Shown: positions 16,444 through 24,061 of the stretch, piece by piece | How positions within the stretch are numbered: position 1 is the first letter of the stretch | Layout: every line of letters starts with the position of its first letter | DNA from: a virus | Virus record (IMG/VR): IMGVR_UViG_3300023245_000074 | Coordinates: 1-29,738 of that record | DNA length: 29,738 bases | Reading direction: 5' to 3' (one strand) | Made by a program: the position numbers and the translations under genes | The notes under the pieces: generated by a model | What the model was told of the DNA's origin: nothing | What the model saw: only the letters and a program-made list of their open reading frames with translations | Databases searched by the model: none

Positions 16444-18292
16444 AGCAGCGACCGAATGGAATTGTCCGGAAACGTTTCCTGATCTAAGTAAAGCAAAGTA
16501 TATTGCGATTGACTTAGAGACTAGGGATCCTGATTTAAAAACTAGAGGATCCGGTGCTGTCATTGGTAACGGAGAAGTAATTGGTATTGCCGTAGCCATT
16601 GAAGGCTGGTCTGGATACTATCCTATTGCACATAGAGAAGGTAACTTAGATAAACGAATTGTATTAGATTGGTTCAAAGAAGTATGTGCAACCGATGGAG
16701 TAAAAATATTTCACAATGCTATGTACGATGTTTGTTGGATTCGTGCCCTAGGTATTCCTATTAATGGTCACCTAGTAGATACGATGGTGATGGCTTCTTT
16801 GATTGATGAAAATAGATTTTCTTATACCTTAAATAGTATTGGTTATGATTATTTAAGAGAAGTCAAAGATGAAAAAGGTTTAAAACTAGCGGCCGAACAA
16901 GCAGGCGTGGATGCTAAATCAGAAATGTACAAACTTCCGGCAATGTATGTGGGAGCCTATGCAGAAAAAGATGCTGAACTAACTTTACAATTATTTAAAA
17001 CATTATCCGTAGAAATTAATAAACAAAACTTAACCGAAGTATTTGATTTAGAAACTAGATTGTTTCCTTGTTTGATTGATATGAAATTTAAAGGCGTTCG
17101 TGTGGACAATGAAAAAGCGCATGTACTGAAAAAAACATTAGTTTCAAAAGAACAAACCTTATTGTTAGATATAAAAAGAGAAACCGGAATAGAACCACAA
17201 ATATGGGCAGCAAGAAGTATTGCAACCGTGTTTGATAAACTTGGTTTAACTTATGAACGAACGGCAAAATCAAATGCTCCTTCTTTTACTAAGAATTATT
17301 TGTCTACCCATCAACATCCTTTAGTACAGAAGATAGCAAAAGCCAGAGAAATCAACAAAGCTCACACTACGTTTATTGATACGATTTTAAAACATTCTCA
17401 TAAAGGAAGAATTCATGCGGATATTAATCCTATTCGTTCTGATCAAGGAGGAACCGTTACCGGTAGATTTAGTTATTCTAATCCTAACCTACAACAAATT
17501 CCTGCTAGAAATAAAGATTTAGGTCCTATGATTCGTGGATTATTTATTCCAGAAGAAAATCATTTGTGGGGTTGTTTTGATTACTCTCAACAAGAACCAA
17601 GATTAGTGGTACACTATGCAGCTTCCACTGAACCGATTTGTTTTGATGAATCGGTTACTAAAATTGTGGCTCAGTTTAAAGATAACTCCGTAGACTTTCA
17701 CCAAACCGTGGCAGACATGGCAGGCATTTCTAGATCTCAAGCTAAGACTATTAACTTAGGATTGTTTTATGGAATGGGTAAAGCAAAATTACAAGCAGAA
17801 CTAGGATTAAGTACCAAACAAGAAGCAGAACAATTATTTAATCAATATCACCAGAACGTTCCGTTTGTAAAAGATTTAATGAATCGAACTTCTTCTCATG
17901 CGCAAGGATCCGGATCTATTGGAACCTTACTAGGACGACGATGTCGTTTTAATAAATGGGAACCGGATACTTTTGGTATGCACACTCCTATGACTTATGA
18001 AGAAGCAGAACTAACGTATGGACGTAGACGAATTAAAAGAGCCATGACTTACAAAGCGTTAAACAAATTGATACAAGGAAGTGCAGCCGACATGACTAAA
18101 AAAGCTATGTTAGATCTTTATGAAGAAGGTATTATACCACATATTCAAATACATGATGAATTAGATATCTCGGTAGAGTCTCCAGAACATGCTAAAAAGA
18201 TAGTTGAGATTATGGAAAATGCTGTTACACTCAAGGTTCCTAACAAAGTAGATTATGAATCCGGCAAAAGCTGGGGAGACATTTATGGCTAA
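16433..18292 (+). CDS. polA: Family A DNA polymerase with 3'-5' exonuclease domain
   Basis: The 619-residue replicative polymerase has an N-terminal exonuclease domain (DLET with Asp27 and Glu29; HNAMYDVCW; YAEKDAEL) and a polymerase domain with motif A FDYSQQEPRL (Asp383), motif B RSQAKTINLGLFYGMG and motif C IHDELD (His574-Asp575-Glu576). No 5'-3' exonuclease domain is present, as in other phage enzymes. In motif B, Arg434, Lys438 and Tyr446 match Arg754, Lys758 and Tyr766 of E. coli Pol I, and the Phe762 position is Leu442. Leu at this site is the variant reported as common in marine viral PolA. It sits at the core of the replication block. Confidence 0.95.
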   Translation: MLFEAATEWNCPETFPDLSKAKYIAIDLETRDPDLKTRGSGAVIGNGEVIGIAVAIEGWSGYYPIAHREGNLDKRIVLDWFKEVCATDGVKIFHNAMYDVCWIRALGIPINGHLVDTMVMASLIDENRFSYTLNSIGYDYLREVKDEKGLKLAAEQAGVDAKSEMYKLPAMYVGAYAEKDAELTLQLFKTLSVEINKQNLTEVFDLETRLFPCLIDMKFKGVRVDNEKAHVLKKTLVSKEQTLLLDIKRETGIEPQIWAARSIATVFDKLGLTYERTAKSNAPSFTKNYLSTHQHPLVQKIAKAREINKAHTTFIDTILKHSHKGRIHADINPIRSDQGGTVTGRFSYSNPNLQQIPARNKDLGPMIRGLFIPEENHLWGCFDYSQQEPRLVVHYAASTEPICFDESVTKIVAQFKDNSVDFHQTVADMAGISRSQAKTINLGLFYGMGKAKLQAELGLSTKQEAEQLFNQYHQNVPFVKDLMNRTSSHAQGSGSIGTLLGRRCRFNKWEPDTFGMHTPMTYEEAELTYGRRRIKRAMTYKALNKLIQGSAADMTKKAMLDLYEEGIIPHIQIHDELDISVESPEHAKKIVEIMENAVTLKVPNKVDYESGKSWGDIYG

Positions 18293-18295
18293 ACT

Positions 18296-18934
18296 ATGGC
18301 GTATCTTAACTCAAATATACCACCTTTATATTGTTCCGTTAGGAAAGAATATCTTTATGATCTTAAAAGTCATCATGGACAAAGTGAAGAGTGTGTGGTC
18401 TTCGGGTTTGCATCAATCGCCACCCGAGCCATCTTGTTTCACGCCTTACTACCGAATGGTGCGGTCTACTATCGATTGCCTATCTCAGCTTTTTTTCAAA
18501 AACATCTTCAAAGAACCGAAGTGCCAGATATGCAAGTTGACGAGTTACAGTTGTGGAACTGTTTTAGTTATCATCCTGCTGTTACTAATTATTCTTTTTT
18601 AGATGGACAACGTGGTAAATTTTTTGGCAAGGATAAAAAAATGTATCCTGGAGAATATTTATTCACCATTGACTGGGCTCATCCAGACTCCAATGTTTTG
18701 GATACAGAACATTCTGAAATCTCTCATGAACATAAGTGTGCACACATTCTGGCTCTTGATAACGGTAATTATGCAGCTCAGCCTAATAATCGTATTCTGT
18801 GGAACATACCTAGTTTTACTACTAGTGACGCTAAGCCAGACTATAAAGTCCAAACTACAACGTGGAACGTAGAGAACAAGGACTGGAAAACAGACGACAC
18901 TGATGATATGTTTTACGATATAGAAAAAAAATAA
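18296..18934 (+). CDS. Conserved marine-phage protein of unknown function
   Basis: This 212-residue protein starts MAYLNSNIPPLYCSVRKEYL, a beginning I associate with a protein conserved in marine phages and placed after PolA. It is acidic and beta-rich with PGEYLFTIDWAH and HKCAHILALDNGNYAAQPNN in the second half. No catalytic or binding motif is clear. It begins three bases after the PolA stop and its stop overlaps the next ATG (TAATG), so it is part of the same operon. Confidence 0.7.
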   Translation: MAYLNSNIPPLYCSVRKEYLYDLKSHHGQSEECVVFGFASIATRAILFHALLPNGAVYYRLPISAFFQKHLQRTEVPDMQVDELQLWNCFSYHPAVTNYSFLDGQRGKFFGKDKKMYPGEYLFTIDWAHPDSNVLDTEHSEISHEHKCAHILALDNGNYAAQPNNRILWNIPSFTTSDAKPDYKVQTTTWNVENKDWKTDDTDDMFYDIEKK

Positions 18935-19395
18935 TGAAACTCTCAGCCAATTTTCAATTAAGCGAACTCGTCAAGTCTCAAACAGCAGAGCGAAAAGGGA
19001 TACCCAACAACCCATCACCTGCCCACATTGATAATTTAAAAGCTTTGTGTGTCAATGTATTACAACCCATCCGGTCTCATTTTGAAGCACCGGTAATGAT
19101 TTCATCAGGGTACCGTAGTCCTGAATTGTGTATTGCCATAGGATCTAAAATAACTAGTCAACATGCAACCGGCAACGCGGCAGACCTAGAAGTTCCAGGG
19201 ATTGATAATAAAATCCTAGCTACTTGGATTAAAGAAAATTTAGAGTACGATCAATTGATTCTCGAGTTTTATCGAGATGGTGAGCCCGACAGTGGCTGGG
19301 TCCATGTCTCATGGAACTCAGAGAAGAACCGTAGCAACTCCCTTCGAGCGGCGAGAGACGAGGAGCTAGGGAAAACAGTATATAAACCATGGTAA
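18934..19395 (+). CDS. M15-type peptidase endolysin
   Basis: This 153-residue protein matches the peptidase M15 (D-Ala-D-Ala carboxypeptidase or VanY-like) family: FQLSELVKSQTA at the start, SSGYRSPELC, then SQHATGNAADLEV with zinc ligands His77 and Asp84, and GWVHVSW with His124. Such phage enzymes cut peptide cross-links in peptidoglycan and serve as endolysins. It has no signal peptide, so it would need a holin; the candidate membrane proteins lie about 9 kb upstream. Its C-terminus, after the third ligand, is encoded by a seven-base repeat run (19345-19372) and so may be a dispensable tail. Confidence 0.88.
   Translation: MKLSANFQLSELVKSQTAERKGIPNNPSPAHIDNLKALCVNVLQPIRSHFEAPVMISSGYRSPELCIAIGSKITSQHATGNAADLEVPGIDNKILATWIKENLEYDQLILEFYRDGEPDSGWVHVSWNSEKNRSNSLRAARDEELGKTVYKPW
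19345..19372 (+). repeat. Heptad repeat run at the 3' end of the endolysin gene
   Basis: Units CGAGCGG, CGAGAGA, CGAGGAG and CTAGGGA start every seven bases (19345, 19352, 19359, 19366); GTAGCAA at 19331 is in phase as well. It encodes the LRAARDEELG tail, outside the catalytic core. Confidence 0.6.
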
Positions 19396-19688
19396 AAAGA
19401 AGTACTATAAGAGATTTAATTAAACAAATAGACACCGTTCATGGTATTTGCCCTGTATGTGAAGAAGAAGCAATTTTAGTTGCAATCGTGACAGATTATT
19501 ATAGATGTACTAACTGTGGAGAAGACACTAGACAATATGTTAATGGCTCCATTAAATATTTAAGAATAACAAACGAAGATAAAAGATGGCTAAAAAAGCA
19601 CAAGTTGGGGTCAGCGAACTCATTAAAGGAAAAAGACGCAAACGCCCAGGAAGACATTCCAAAAAATATAAGAAACCTAAAAAAATAG
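19389..19688 (+). CDS. Zinc-ribbon protein
   Basis: This 99-residue protein has two Cys pairs, CPVC near residue 18 and CTNCG near residue 39, spaced like a zinc ribbon, followed by a basic region (KRWLKKHK). Small zinc-ribbon proteins in phages often bind nucleic acid or host RNA polymerase. The last third overlaps, in another frame, a separate basic gene at 19586, so the C-terminal residues may be under little constraint. The start overlaps the endolysin gene. Confidence 0.6.
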   Translation: MVKRSTIRDLIKQIDTVHGICPVCEEEAILVAIVTDYYRCTNCGEDTRQYVNGSIKYLRITNEDKRWLKKHKLGSANSLKEKDANAQEDIPKNIRNLKK

Positions 19689-19711
19689 AACGCGGTCAAG
19701 GCCACCCTTAA
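19586..19711 (+). CDS. Short, highly basic protein
   Basis: Translation gives 41 residues starting MAKKAQVGVSELIKGKRRKR and continuing PGRHSKKYKKPKKIERGQGH, ending in Pro. The K/R-rich RKRPGRH type of sequence recurs in marine phages. It is too short for a fold prediction but could bind DNA or RNA. It overlaps the zinc-ribbon gene by 103 bases in a different frame and ends at a TTAA shared with the convergent gene. Confidence 0.55.
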   Translation: MAKKAQVGVSELIKGKRRKRPGRHSKKYKKPKKIERGQGHP

Positions 19712-19938
19712 ATGGGTAATTTTCTTTTGTCTTCTATACAAGTAGAATACACTTCGGTAACATATAGTTTGTATAACTCTGCAGTATTTCTTAATTCTTT
19801 TCTTTTACCTATAGCTGCTTTATTGCATACTTCTTCTGTTGGATAATAAACAGGTGGATCTGCAACCAATGGCACACAAGATTCTTGGCCATTAGGGTTT
19901 AGATGACATAACATCGCAATTAAAATAAATGTTTTCAT
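19708..19938 (-). CDS. Small exported protein with signal peptide
   Basis: This minus-strand frame encodes 76 residues. An N-terminal MKTFILIAMLCHLN region looks like a short signal peptide, and the mature part has several cysteines (ESCVPL, EEVCNKAA, YSTCIEDK) that could form disulfides in the periplasm. It is isolated on the minus strand, as the SNF2 gene is, and is tail-to-tail with the basic gene through TTAA (19708-19711). A role at the cell envelope, such as blocking superinfection, is only a guess. Confidence 0.5.
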   Translation of the reverse strand: MKTFILIAMLCHLNPNGQESCVPLVADPPVYYPTEEVCNKAAIGKRKELRNTAELYKLYVTEVYSTCIEDKRKLPI

Positions 19939-19943
19939 AAGGC

Positions 19944-19971
19944 TTGACTTAATATGTTAAAGTCCTATATA
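19944..19971 (+). promoter_or_regulatory. Promoter with operator-like repeat upstream of the RHH gene
   Basis: TTGACT (19944-19949), a 16-base spacer and TATATA (19966-19971) form a promoter, followed by an AGAAAGG ribosome-binding sequence before the ATG at 20006. Within the spacer, GACTT and AAGTC form an inverted repeat with TATGTTAAA between them, a sequence also present in the perfect palindrome at 28754-28775. It may be the operator for the repressor it drives. Confidence 0.6.
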
Positions 19972-20005
19972 ACGTATTTAATTAAATAAAGAAAGGTTAA
20001 ATCAA

Positions 20006-20176
20006 ATGACAGACAAAAGCAAGTACAGTAATGTAACCGTAGATAATGATACCTACGCCATCATTACCAAATTACAAAATAAGTTAAATCCGGACGTAAC
20101 GTTGAGCCGTAGTCAAGTAGTTAAAACATTAGTAAACGAGAAAGCAAGAAAATTAAATGGCAAACTCACAAAGTAA
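20006..20176 (+). CDS. Ribbon-helix-helix DNA-binding regulator
   Basis: This is a 56-residue protein. A short beta strand, YSNVTVDNDTYA, is followed by two helices, IITKLQNKL and SRSQVVKTLVNEKARKL, which is the Arc/MetJ-type ribbon-helix-helix layout. Dimers of such proteins insert the N-terminal strands into the DNA major groove at short inverted repeats. It is the only recognisable transcription regulator in the window and has its own promoter with repeats. The next gene starts inside its 3' end. Confidence 0.65.
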   Translation: MTDKSKYSNVTVDNDTYAIITKLQNKLNPDVTLSRSQVVKTLVNEKARKLNGKLTK

Positions 20177-20474
20177 ACCTATACAATTAGAGTCTGGCGA
20201 TAGTCTTTTAACTGCAGAAGAAAAATTGTGGAGGTCCGTTATGGCGACTGCTATTTTTGATGCCTTACATAAGCCAAATCGTGTTTTAAAAGTAAAACAT
20301 AAAGTGTTTACAGAGGTAAGTGATACCAAGAGCGCTCGCAACTGGTTTAAACACAAAGAAGGAACTTTTGAAACGGTATGTGAAGCACTTAATTTAGATT
20401 CCGATCGTGTCCATAAAATAATGACTCGGAAAATTAATCAAGTTTTATTTCAAGAAAGGTTGTCTCAAATATGA
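20157..20474 (+). CDS. Conserved phage protein of unknown function
   Basis: This 105-residue, mostly helical protein contains EEKLWRSVMATAIFDAL near the start and ARNWFKHKEGTFETVCEALN near residue 65, where a Trp-Phe pair and Cys are followed by LDSDRVHKIM. This pattern is familiar from small phage proteins next to regulator genes. A DNA-binding or regulatory role is possible, but no classical HTH is clear. It overlaps both neighbours in an operon-like row. Confidence 0.55.
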   Translation: MANSQSKPIQLESGDSLLTAEEKLWRSVMATAIFDALHKPNRVLKVKHKVFTEVSDTKSARNWFKHKEGTFETVCEALNLDSDRVHKIMTRKINQVLFQERLSQI

Positions 20475-20623
20475 CTAAGCACAGCGTAGAAGAAATCAGA
20501 GAAGCAGTTAATCTAGTAGTGGGCGATGGAGGTAGACAAGCAGATGAAGTAATTTCTGTATTAGAAACCGATGTCGAACAAAACACTCGAGACTATTTAG
20601 CTAGGAAAGAAAAACAATTATGA
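20471..20623 (+). CDS. Small hypothetical acidic protein
   Basis: This 50-residue frame starts MTKHSVEEIREAV, contains VVGDGGRQADEVISVLETD and ends ARKEKQL. It overlaps its neighbours by ATGA at each end, which supports translation. I recognise no family. Confidence 0.5.
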   Translation: MTKHSVEEIREAVNLVVGDGGRQADEVISVLETDVEQNTRDYLARKEKQL

Positions 20624-20787
20624 CTGGATTTATGATTTGTCCTAATTGCAATGGCAACGGATATGTGGGAAACACTAAGGATGAGAAAAAACAAGACGAT
20701 TGTATTACCTGTCAGAATCAAGGGGAGATAGAAATCACTGATGATACGATTTGGAATACTCTACAATTTATCACAAGGAAACAATGA
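20620..20787 (+). CDS. DnaJ-type zinc-finger mini-protein
   Basis: This 55-residue protein has MICPNCNGNGYVGN and DDCITCQNQGEI, two CxxCxxxG repeats like one half of the DnaJ zinc-binding region. There is no J domain. It may bind a partner protein or nucleic acid. The start overlaps the upstream stop and its own stop overlaps the next start. Confidence 0.6.
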   Translation: MTGFMICPNCNGNGYVGNTKDEKKQDDCITCQNQGEIEITDDTIWNTLQFITRKQ

Positions 20788-20942
20788 AAAAAAATATTGC
20801 AGGATACTATTGGAATGGTAAGGATTTTTTTATTATTGAGGAAGACGATCGTGGTGCAACTAAAATGGTAAAAGAAGAATATAAAGAGTTAGATCAACAA
20901 GTAGAACAAGCTAGAAAAATGCAAAAGGAGATTTATGGCTGA
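20784..20942 (+). CDS. Small hypothetical protein
   Basis: I placed the start at 20784, where ATG overlaps the preceding stop, rather than 33 bases upstream. The 52-residue product begins MKKNIAGYYWNGKDFFIIEE and ends in a charged helix (QQVEQARKMQKEI). No family is recognised. Confidence 0.5.
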   Translation: MKKNIAGYYWNGKDFFIIEEDDRGATKMVKEEYKELDQQVEQARKMQKEIYG

Positions 20943-21093
20943 TAAAGAACATGGACGTAAATGGGATGGTGTTTCTAGAATACCGGATGATACCTACCGA
21001 AAGAATTGGAACGATATATTTGGAAAGAAAGAAGAAGAGGAACTAGATCCTGAAACCCAGGAGTATGTAGACAGTTTGAAAGAGAAAATATAA
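20935..21093 (+). CDS. Small conserved acidic phage protein
   Basis: This 52-residue protein has an N-terminal GRKWDGVSR motif, then PDDTYRKNWNDIFGKK and an acidic tail. The GRKWDG-type start is one I recall from other short marine-phage proteins. The function is unknown. It overlaps the upstream gene by 8 bases. Confidence 0.5.
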   Translation: MADKEHGRKWDGVSRIPDDTYRKNWNDIFGKKEEEELDPETQEYVDSLKEKI

Positions 21094-21114
21094 ATAATAA
21101 AAGAAAGGAAGAAA

Positions 21115-23526
21115 ATGAATAATTTAAATACTAATTTTGAAAACTCAAATGTTTTAGTTAACGATGAAATAGAAATTAAAGAAGATGTGTATAACATAGG
21201 TTTTACGCTTCCTGATGTTTTTCTTTCAAAACAGAAATTTGATATGTCTGATAAGTATCAAGAAAAATTTCACAAACTTCATGGTGTTGCTATAAAACTT
21301 AAAGATTATGAACAAATTGATTATTCTGAATATAAAGAAATTGTAAAAGATAAAGCAATTCCTATTACACCCTATAAAGATGGTTTATTATTAGTTTCGC
21401 CAGAAGATTATAGAAAAAAAGGATATGGTTTCATTGAATTATGTAATTATAAAGAGGATGAAGAACAAACTAGTCAACATTTAGAAAAATTATTAAATCT
21501 TCAAAGTATCCATGATGGTGTTTTAATAGGGGTGATAGCTTCTTTAGATGATTTAAATTTATTAAAACAGCTAAAAGAAAAATGTGTTCTTTATATTGTT
21601 TGTCCAAAAATATCAAAAACAACTGCCTTTAAAATTACTTTATTAAATAATAAAGCAATTAATTCGCTTTATGAACACATGTTAAAAAAATATGAAAATA
21701 AAAAATATGAATTTCACGAAATCACAACACAAATATTAAAACATGGGCCTAGTTTTTTAAAAAAAGGTGCTATAGAATCTTTTCACATAAACGATTTAGT
21801 ACTGTCTATACAACAATCAGAATTGGCAAAAGAAAAAATAAATTTAGTTAAAAATATACCTAATAAATTAAATTTATTACAAATGAATTATTACAAAATG
21901 TTAATGGAACAATTAATGAGATTAATTGACATGGTACATGAAATTGTTCCTCATATCCCTCAAGAAAAAATAAAAAAGGGATGGTCCGCTTCGTTTAGTG
22001 AATGTCACGGAGATCTTGGAAAAATAACGTCTGCTACTTTTAATCTTTTAAAAATACTTTCTTTGGAAAGTAGTATGGACATATTAAAAAACTATAAATC
22101 TCATGAAAAAATAAAATATCAAATATCAAATAGTGAAATTATTTATCGTATTAGTTATGTTTCTATTTTGATGTATCATACTAATCATGGTACTTCTTTA
22201 CCTTTTACAGGTTTTATTAATTACCATGAAATGGGCCCTTCTAAGCCCTCGGAAATAAATCCAGATTGTTATGTATATTGGACTATGATGACCCCACTAA
22301 TAATGAGTTGTGGATGGTTGGAACCCCATCAGGCGCTTATGCGCATTGAAAATGGACTATGTGTTAATACAAAATCAATTTATCTTGATTATGAAAATAT
22401 AGACGAATTTGATGTTACCGATATTGTGCCTACCCACCTGAAAAAGTTAAATGAAGAAACTACGAATACCATAAAAAATATTTTACGTGAGTCTTTTCAA
22501 AATGGTACCGGAGAATGGATTCCTTTCAATGCTTATTTTGAAATAAAAGATGATCCTAATTTTAAATATGTTCGGTTTATTGAATCTAAACATTGGATTA
22601 CTTTTTTTATAACCGATGAAAAAGAAAGAGTTGTTTTTGATATTATTGATAAAGAAACAATGGATTTTAATTATTGTATTTTAAACTCTGGACAAATTCA
22701 TGAAGATTCTAATTTAGAAAAATCTTGTGAATCTATTTATTTGAAAGTGGCTGCTGCCGTTCGGGATTGGAAATTTTTAATTGAACGAGATTCTACGATG
22801 CAATATCGGGGAAAACGTGTGCCTACCGGAGTTCATACCGATATAGCCCGTCATTGTTATTTACCTCGTGTTCGTTATAACAGATTAAAAGGTAACGAAA
22901 AACGAGAAAGGGTTTTTTATAATGAGAACAAGAAATTTAGTGGAGAACGAAGAGCGCACGTTAGAAAATTACCTTCCGGATCTAAACCTTCTAAATACCA
23001 ATTGTTATTGGCAGAACGAAACAATATTCCTGTTCCTGAAAACTATACTTTTGTAAAAGAATCTATCTGGGGATCCAAAGGCATGACAAAAAAAGAAGTG
23101 ATTTATAGAACTAAAAGTCTTCATGGGTTGTTATATGTAAGTGATCATGAATCCCATAAAGCAGTTTCTATTAATGAACTATCCCCCGCTGGTTTTGAAG
23201 AACGTATGTCTAAATATATGGGAAAAAAGGGCTGGGATATTATAGATCGAAATAATTACGATGGGGGTATTGATATACGTGGTTTAAAAGAATTTAAAGA
23301 TGGTGTTATTAAAAAACTTATTGTCCAGTGCAAACATTGGAAAAAACCAATTGGTCCTGATGTGATTAGAGAATTGATCGGTGCTAAAGAAGTAGAGGAT
23401 GATGAGTATGAAAAAGTAATGATGGTGATTACTAGTTCTAGGTTTACCCCTGGGGCTATGGAAGTGGCAAAAAAACATAATGTAGAACTAATAGATGGAG
23501 ATAAATTATTATATGAAATGGAATAG
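21115..23526 (+). CDS. Mrr-type restriction endonuclease-like protein with large unassigned N-terminal region
   Basis: This 803-residue protein ends in a clear Mrr catalytic (PD-D/E-x-K) domain at residues about 690-800. SPAGFEERM carries Glu695, DGGIDIR carries Asp720, and VQCKHWKKPIG carries Gln738 and Lys740 of the D...QxK motif; VMMVITSSRFTPGA and ELIDGDKLL follow as in the family. Mrr enzymes cut modified DNA. Residues 1-680 match nothing I recognise. Residues about 590-650 are rich in Arg and His (ARHCYLPRVRYNRLKG, ERRAHVRKLPSG) and could bind nucleic acid. The codons are more AT-rich than in the neighbours, suggesting recent transfer. It may be an inter-phage or host-genome-directed nuclease. 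It is followed by an HNH endonuclease and a RecB-family exonuclease. Confidence 0.75.
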   Translation: MNNLNTNFENSNVLVNDEIEIKEDVYNIGFTLPDVFLSKQKFDMSDKYQEKFHKLHGVAIKLKDYEQIDYSEYKEIVKDKAIPITPYKDGLLLVSPEDYRKKGYGFIELCNYKEDEEQTSQHLEKLLNLQSIHDGVLIGVIASLDDLNLLKQLKEKCVLYIVCPKISKTTAFKITLLNNKAINSLYEHMLKKYENKKYEFHEITTQILKHGPSFLKKGAIESFHINDLVLSIQQSELAKEKINLVKNIPNKLNLLQMNYYKMLMEQLMRLIDMVHEIVPHIPQEKIKKGWSASFSECHGDLGKITSATFNLLKILSLESSMDILKNYKSHEKIKYQISNSEIIYRISYVSILMYHTNHGTSLPFTGFINYHEMGPSKPSEINPDCYVYWTMMTPLIMSCGWLEPHQALMRIENGLCVNTKSIYLDYENIDEFDVTDIVPTHLKKLNEETTNTIKNILRESFQNGTGEWIPFNAYFEIKDDPNFKYVRFIESKHWITFFITDEKERVVFDIIDKETMDFNYCILNSGQIHEDSNLEKSCESIYLKVAAAVRDWKFLIERDSTMQYRGKRVPTGVHTDIARHCYLPRVRYNRLKGNEKRERVFYNENKKFSGERRAHVRKLPSGSKPSKYQLLLAERNNIPVPENYTFVKESIWGSKGMTKKEVIYRTKSLHGLLYVSDHESHKAVSINELSPAGFEERMSKYMGKKGWDIIDRNNYDGGIDIRGLKEFKDGVIKKLIVQCKHWKKPIGPDVIRELIGAKEVEDDEYEKVMMVITSSRFTPGAMEVAKKHNVELIDGDKLLYEME

Positions 23527-24061
23527 TACTACAACCGAAGGTATACAGTTAGATTTATTTCCTGTAAAAAAAGATAAGGCAATAATTAAAAATATTGATT
23601 ACGTTGATCTAAGTGAATTACCTGATGATTTTTATCGTATTCATTATAATCAATTTTCTACGTTACCAAAAAATACATATCGTATTTTTAAAACAGGTGG
23701 GTACAATGTCTATAGAATAAAAGATGGACCTATTTATCCTTTTGTTCAAAATATTAAAACAGGGAAAATATTATCGGCTAAGGCTAAATTAACCGATGGA
23801 TATCCGTCTGTCCTTGTTTTTGGTTATAAAAATAATAAAAAAGTAAATTTGGCTACCAAAATACATAGACTTGCTGCATTGGCTTTTATTGAAAATAAAA
23901 ATAATTTACGTGCAGTAGATCATATTAATAAAAATGTATTAGATTATAAAATTGAAAATTTACGCTGGTTATCTTTATCGGATAATAATAAAGGTCCTAA
24001 AAAACAAAAGATAAGTGTGGATTGGCAAAATAAACTAGAAAAGGATGGGATAATAAAATGA
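23513..24061 (+). CDS. HNH homing-type endonuclease
   Basis: I chose the ATG at 23513, which overlaps the Mrr-like gene stop by 14 bases; an upstream in-frame ATG lies at 23495. The 182-residue product has a central KIHRLAALAFIENK helix and then VDHINKN (His137) and ENLRW (Asn149), the His and Asn of HNH_3-type homing endonucleases, preceded by a beta-rich DNA-binding region (GYPSVLVFGY). Free-standing HNH genes of this type spread between phage genomes by cutting copies that lack them. The AT-rich composition is like that of the Mrr gene, so the two may have arrived together. Confidence 0.8.
   Translation: MKWNSTTTEGIQLDLFPVKKDKAIIKNIDYVDLSELPDDFYRIHYNQFSTLPKNTYRIFKTGGYNVYRIKDGPIYPFVQNIKTGKILSAKAKLTDGYPSVLVFGYKNNKKVNLATKIHRLAALAFIENKNNLRAVDHINKNVLDYKIENLRWLSLSDNNKGPKKQKISVDWQNKLEKDGIIK

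Noticed and set aside
18255-18602. A 115-residue plus-strand frame overlapping PolA and the next gene.
   Set aside because: It runs in a different frame through two well-supported genes, and its product shows no recognisable pattern.
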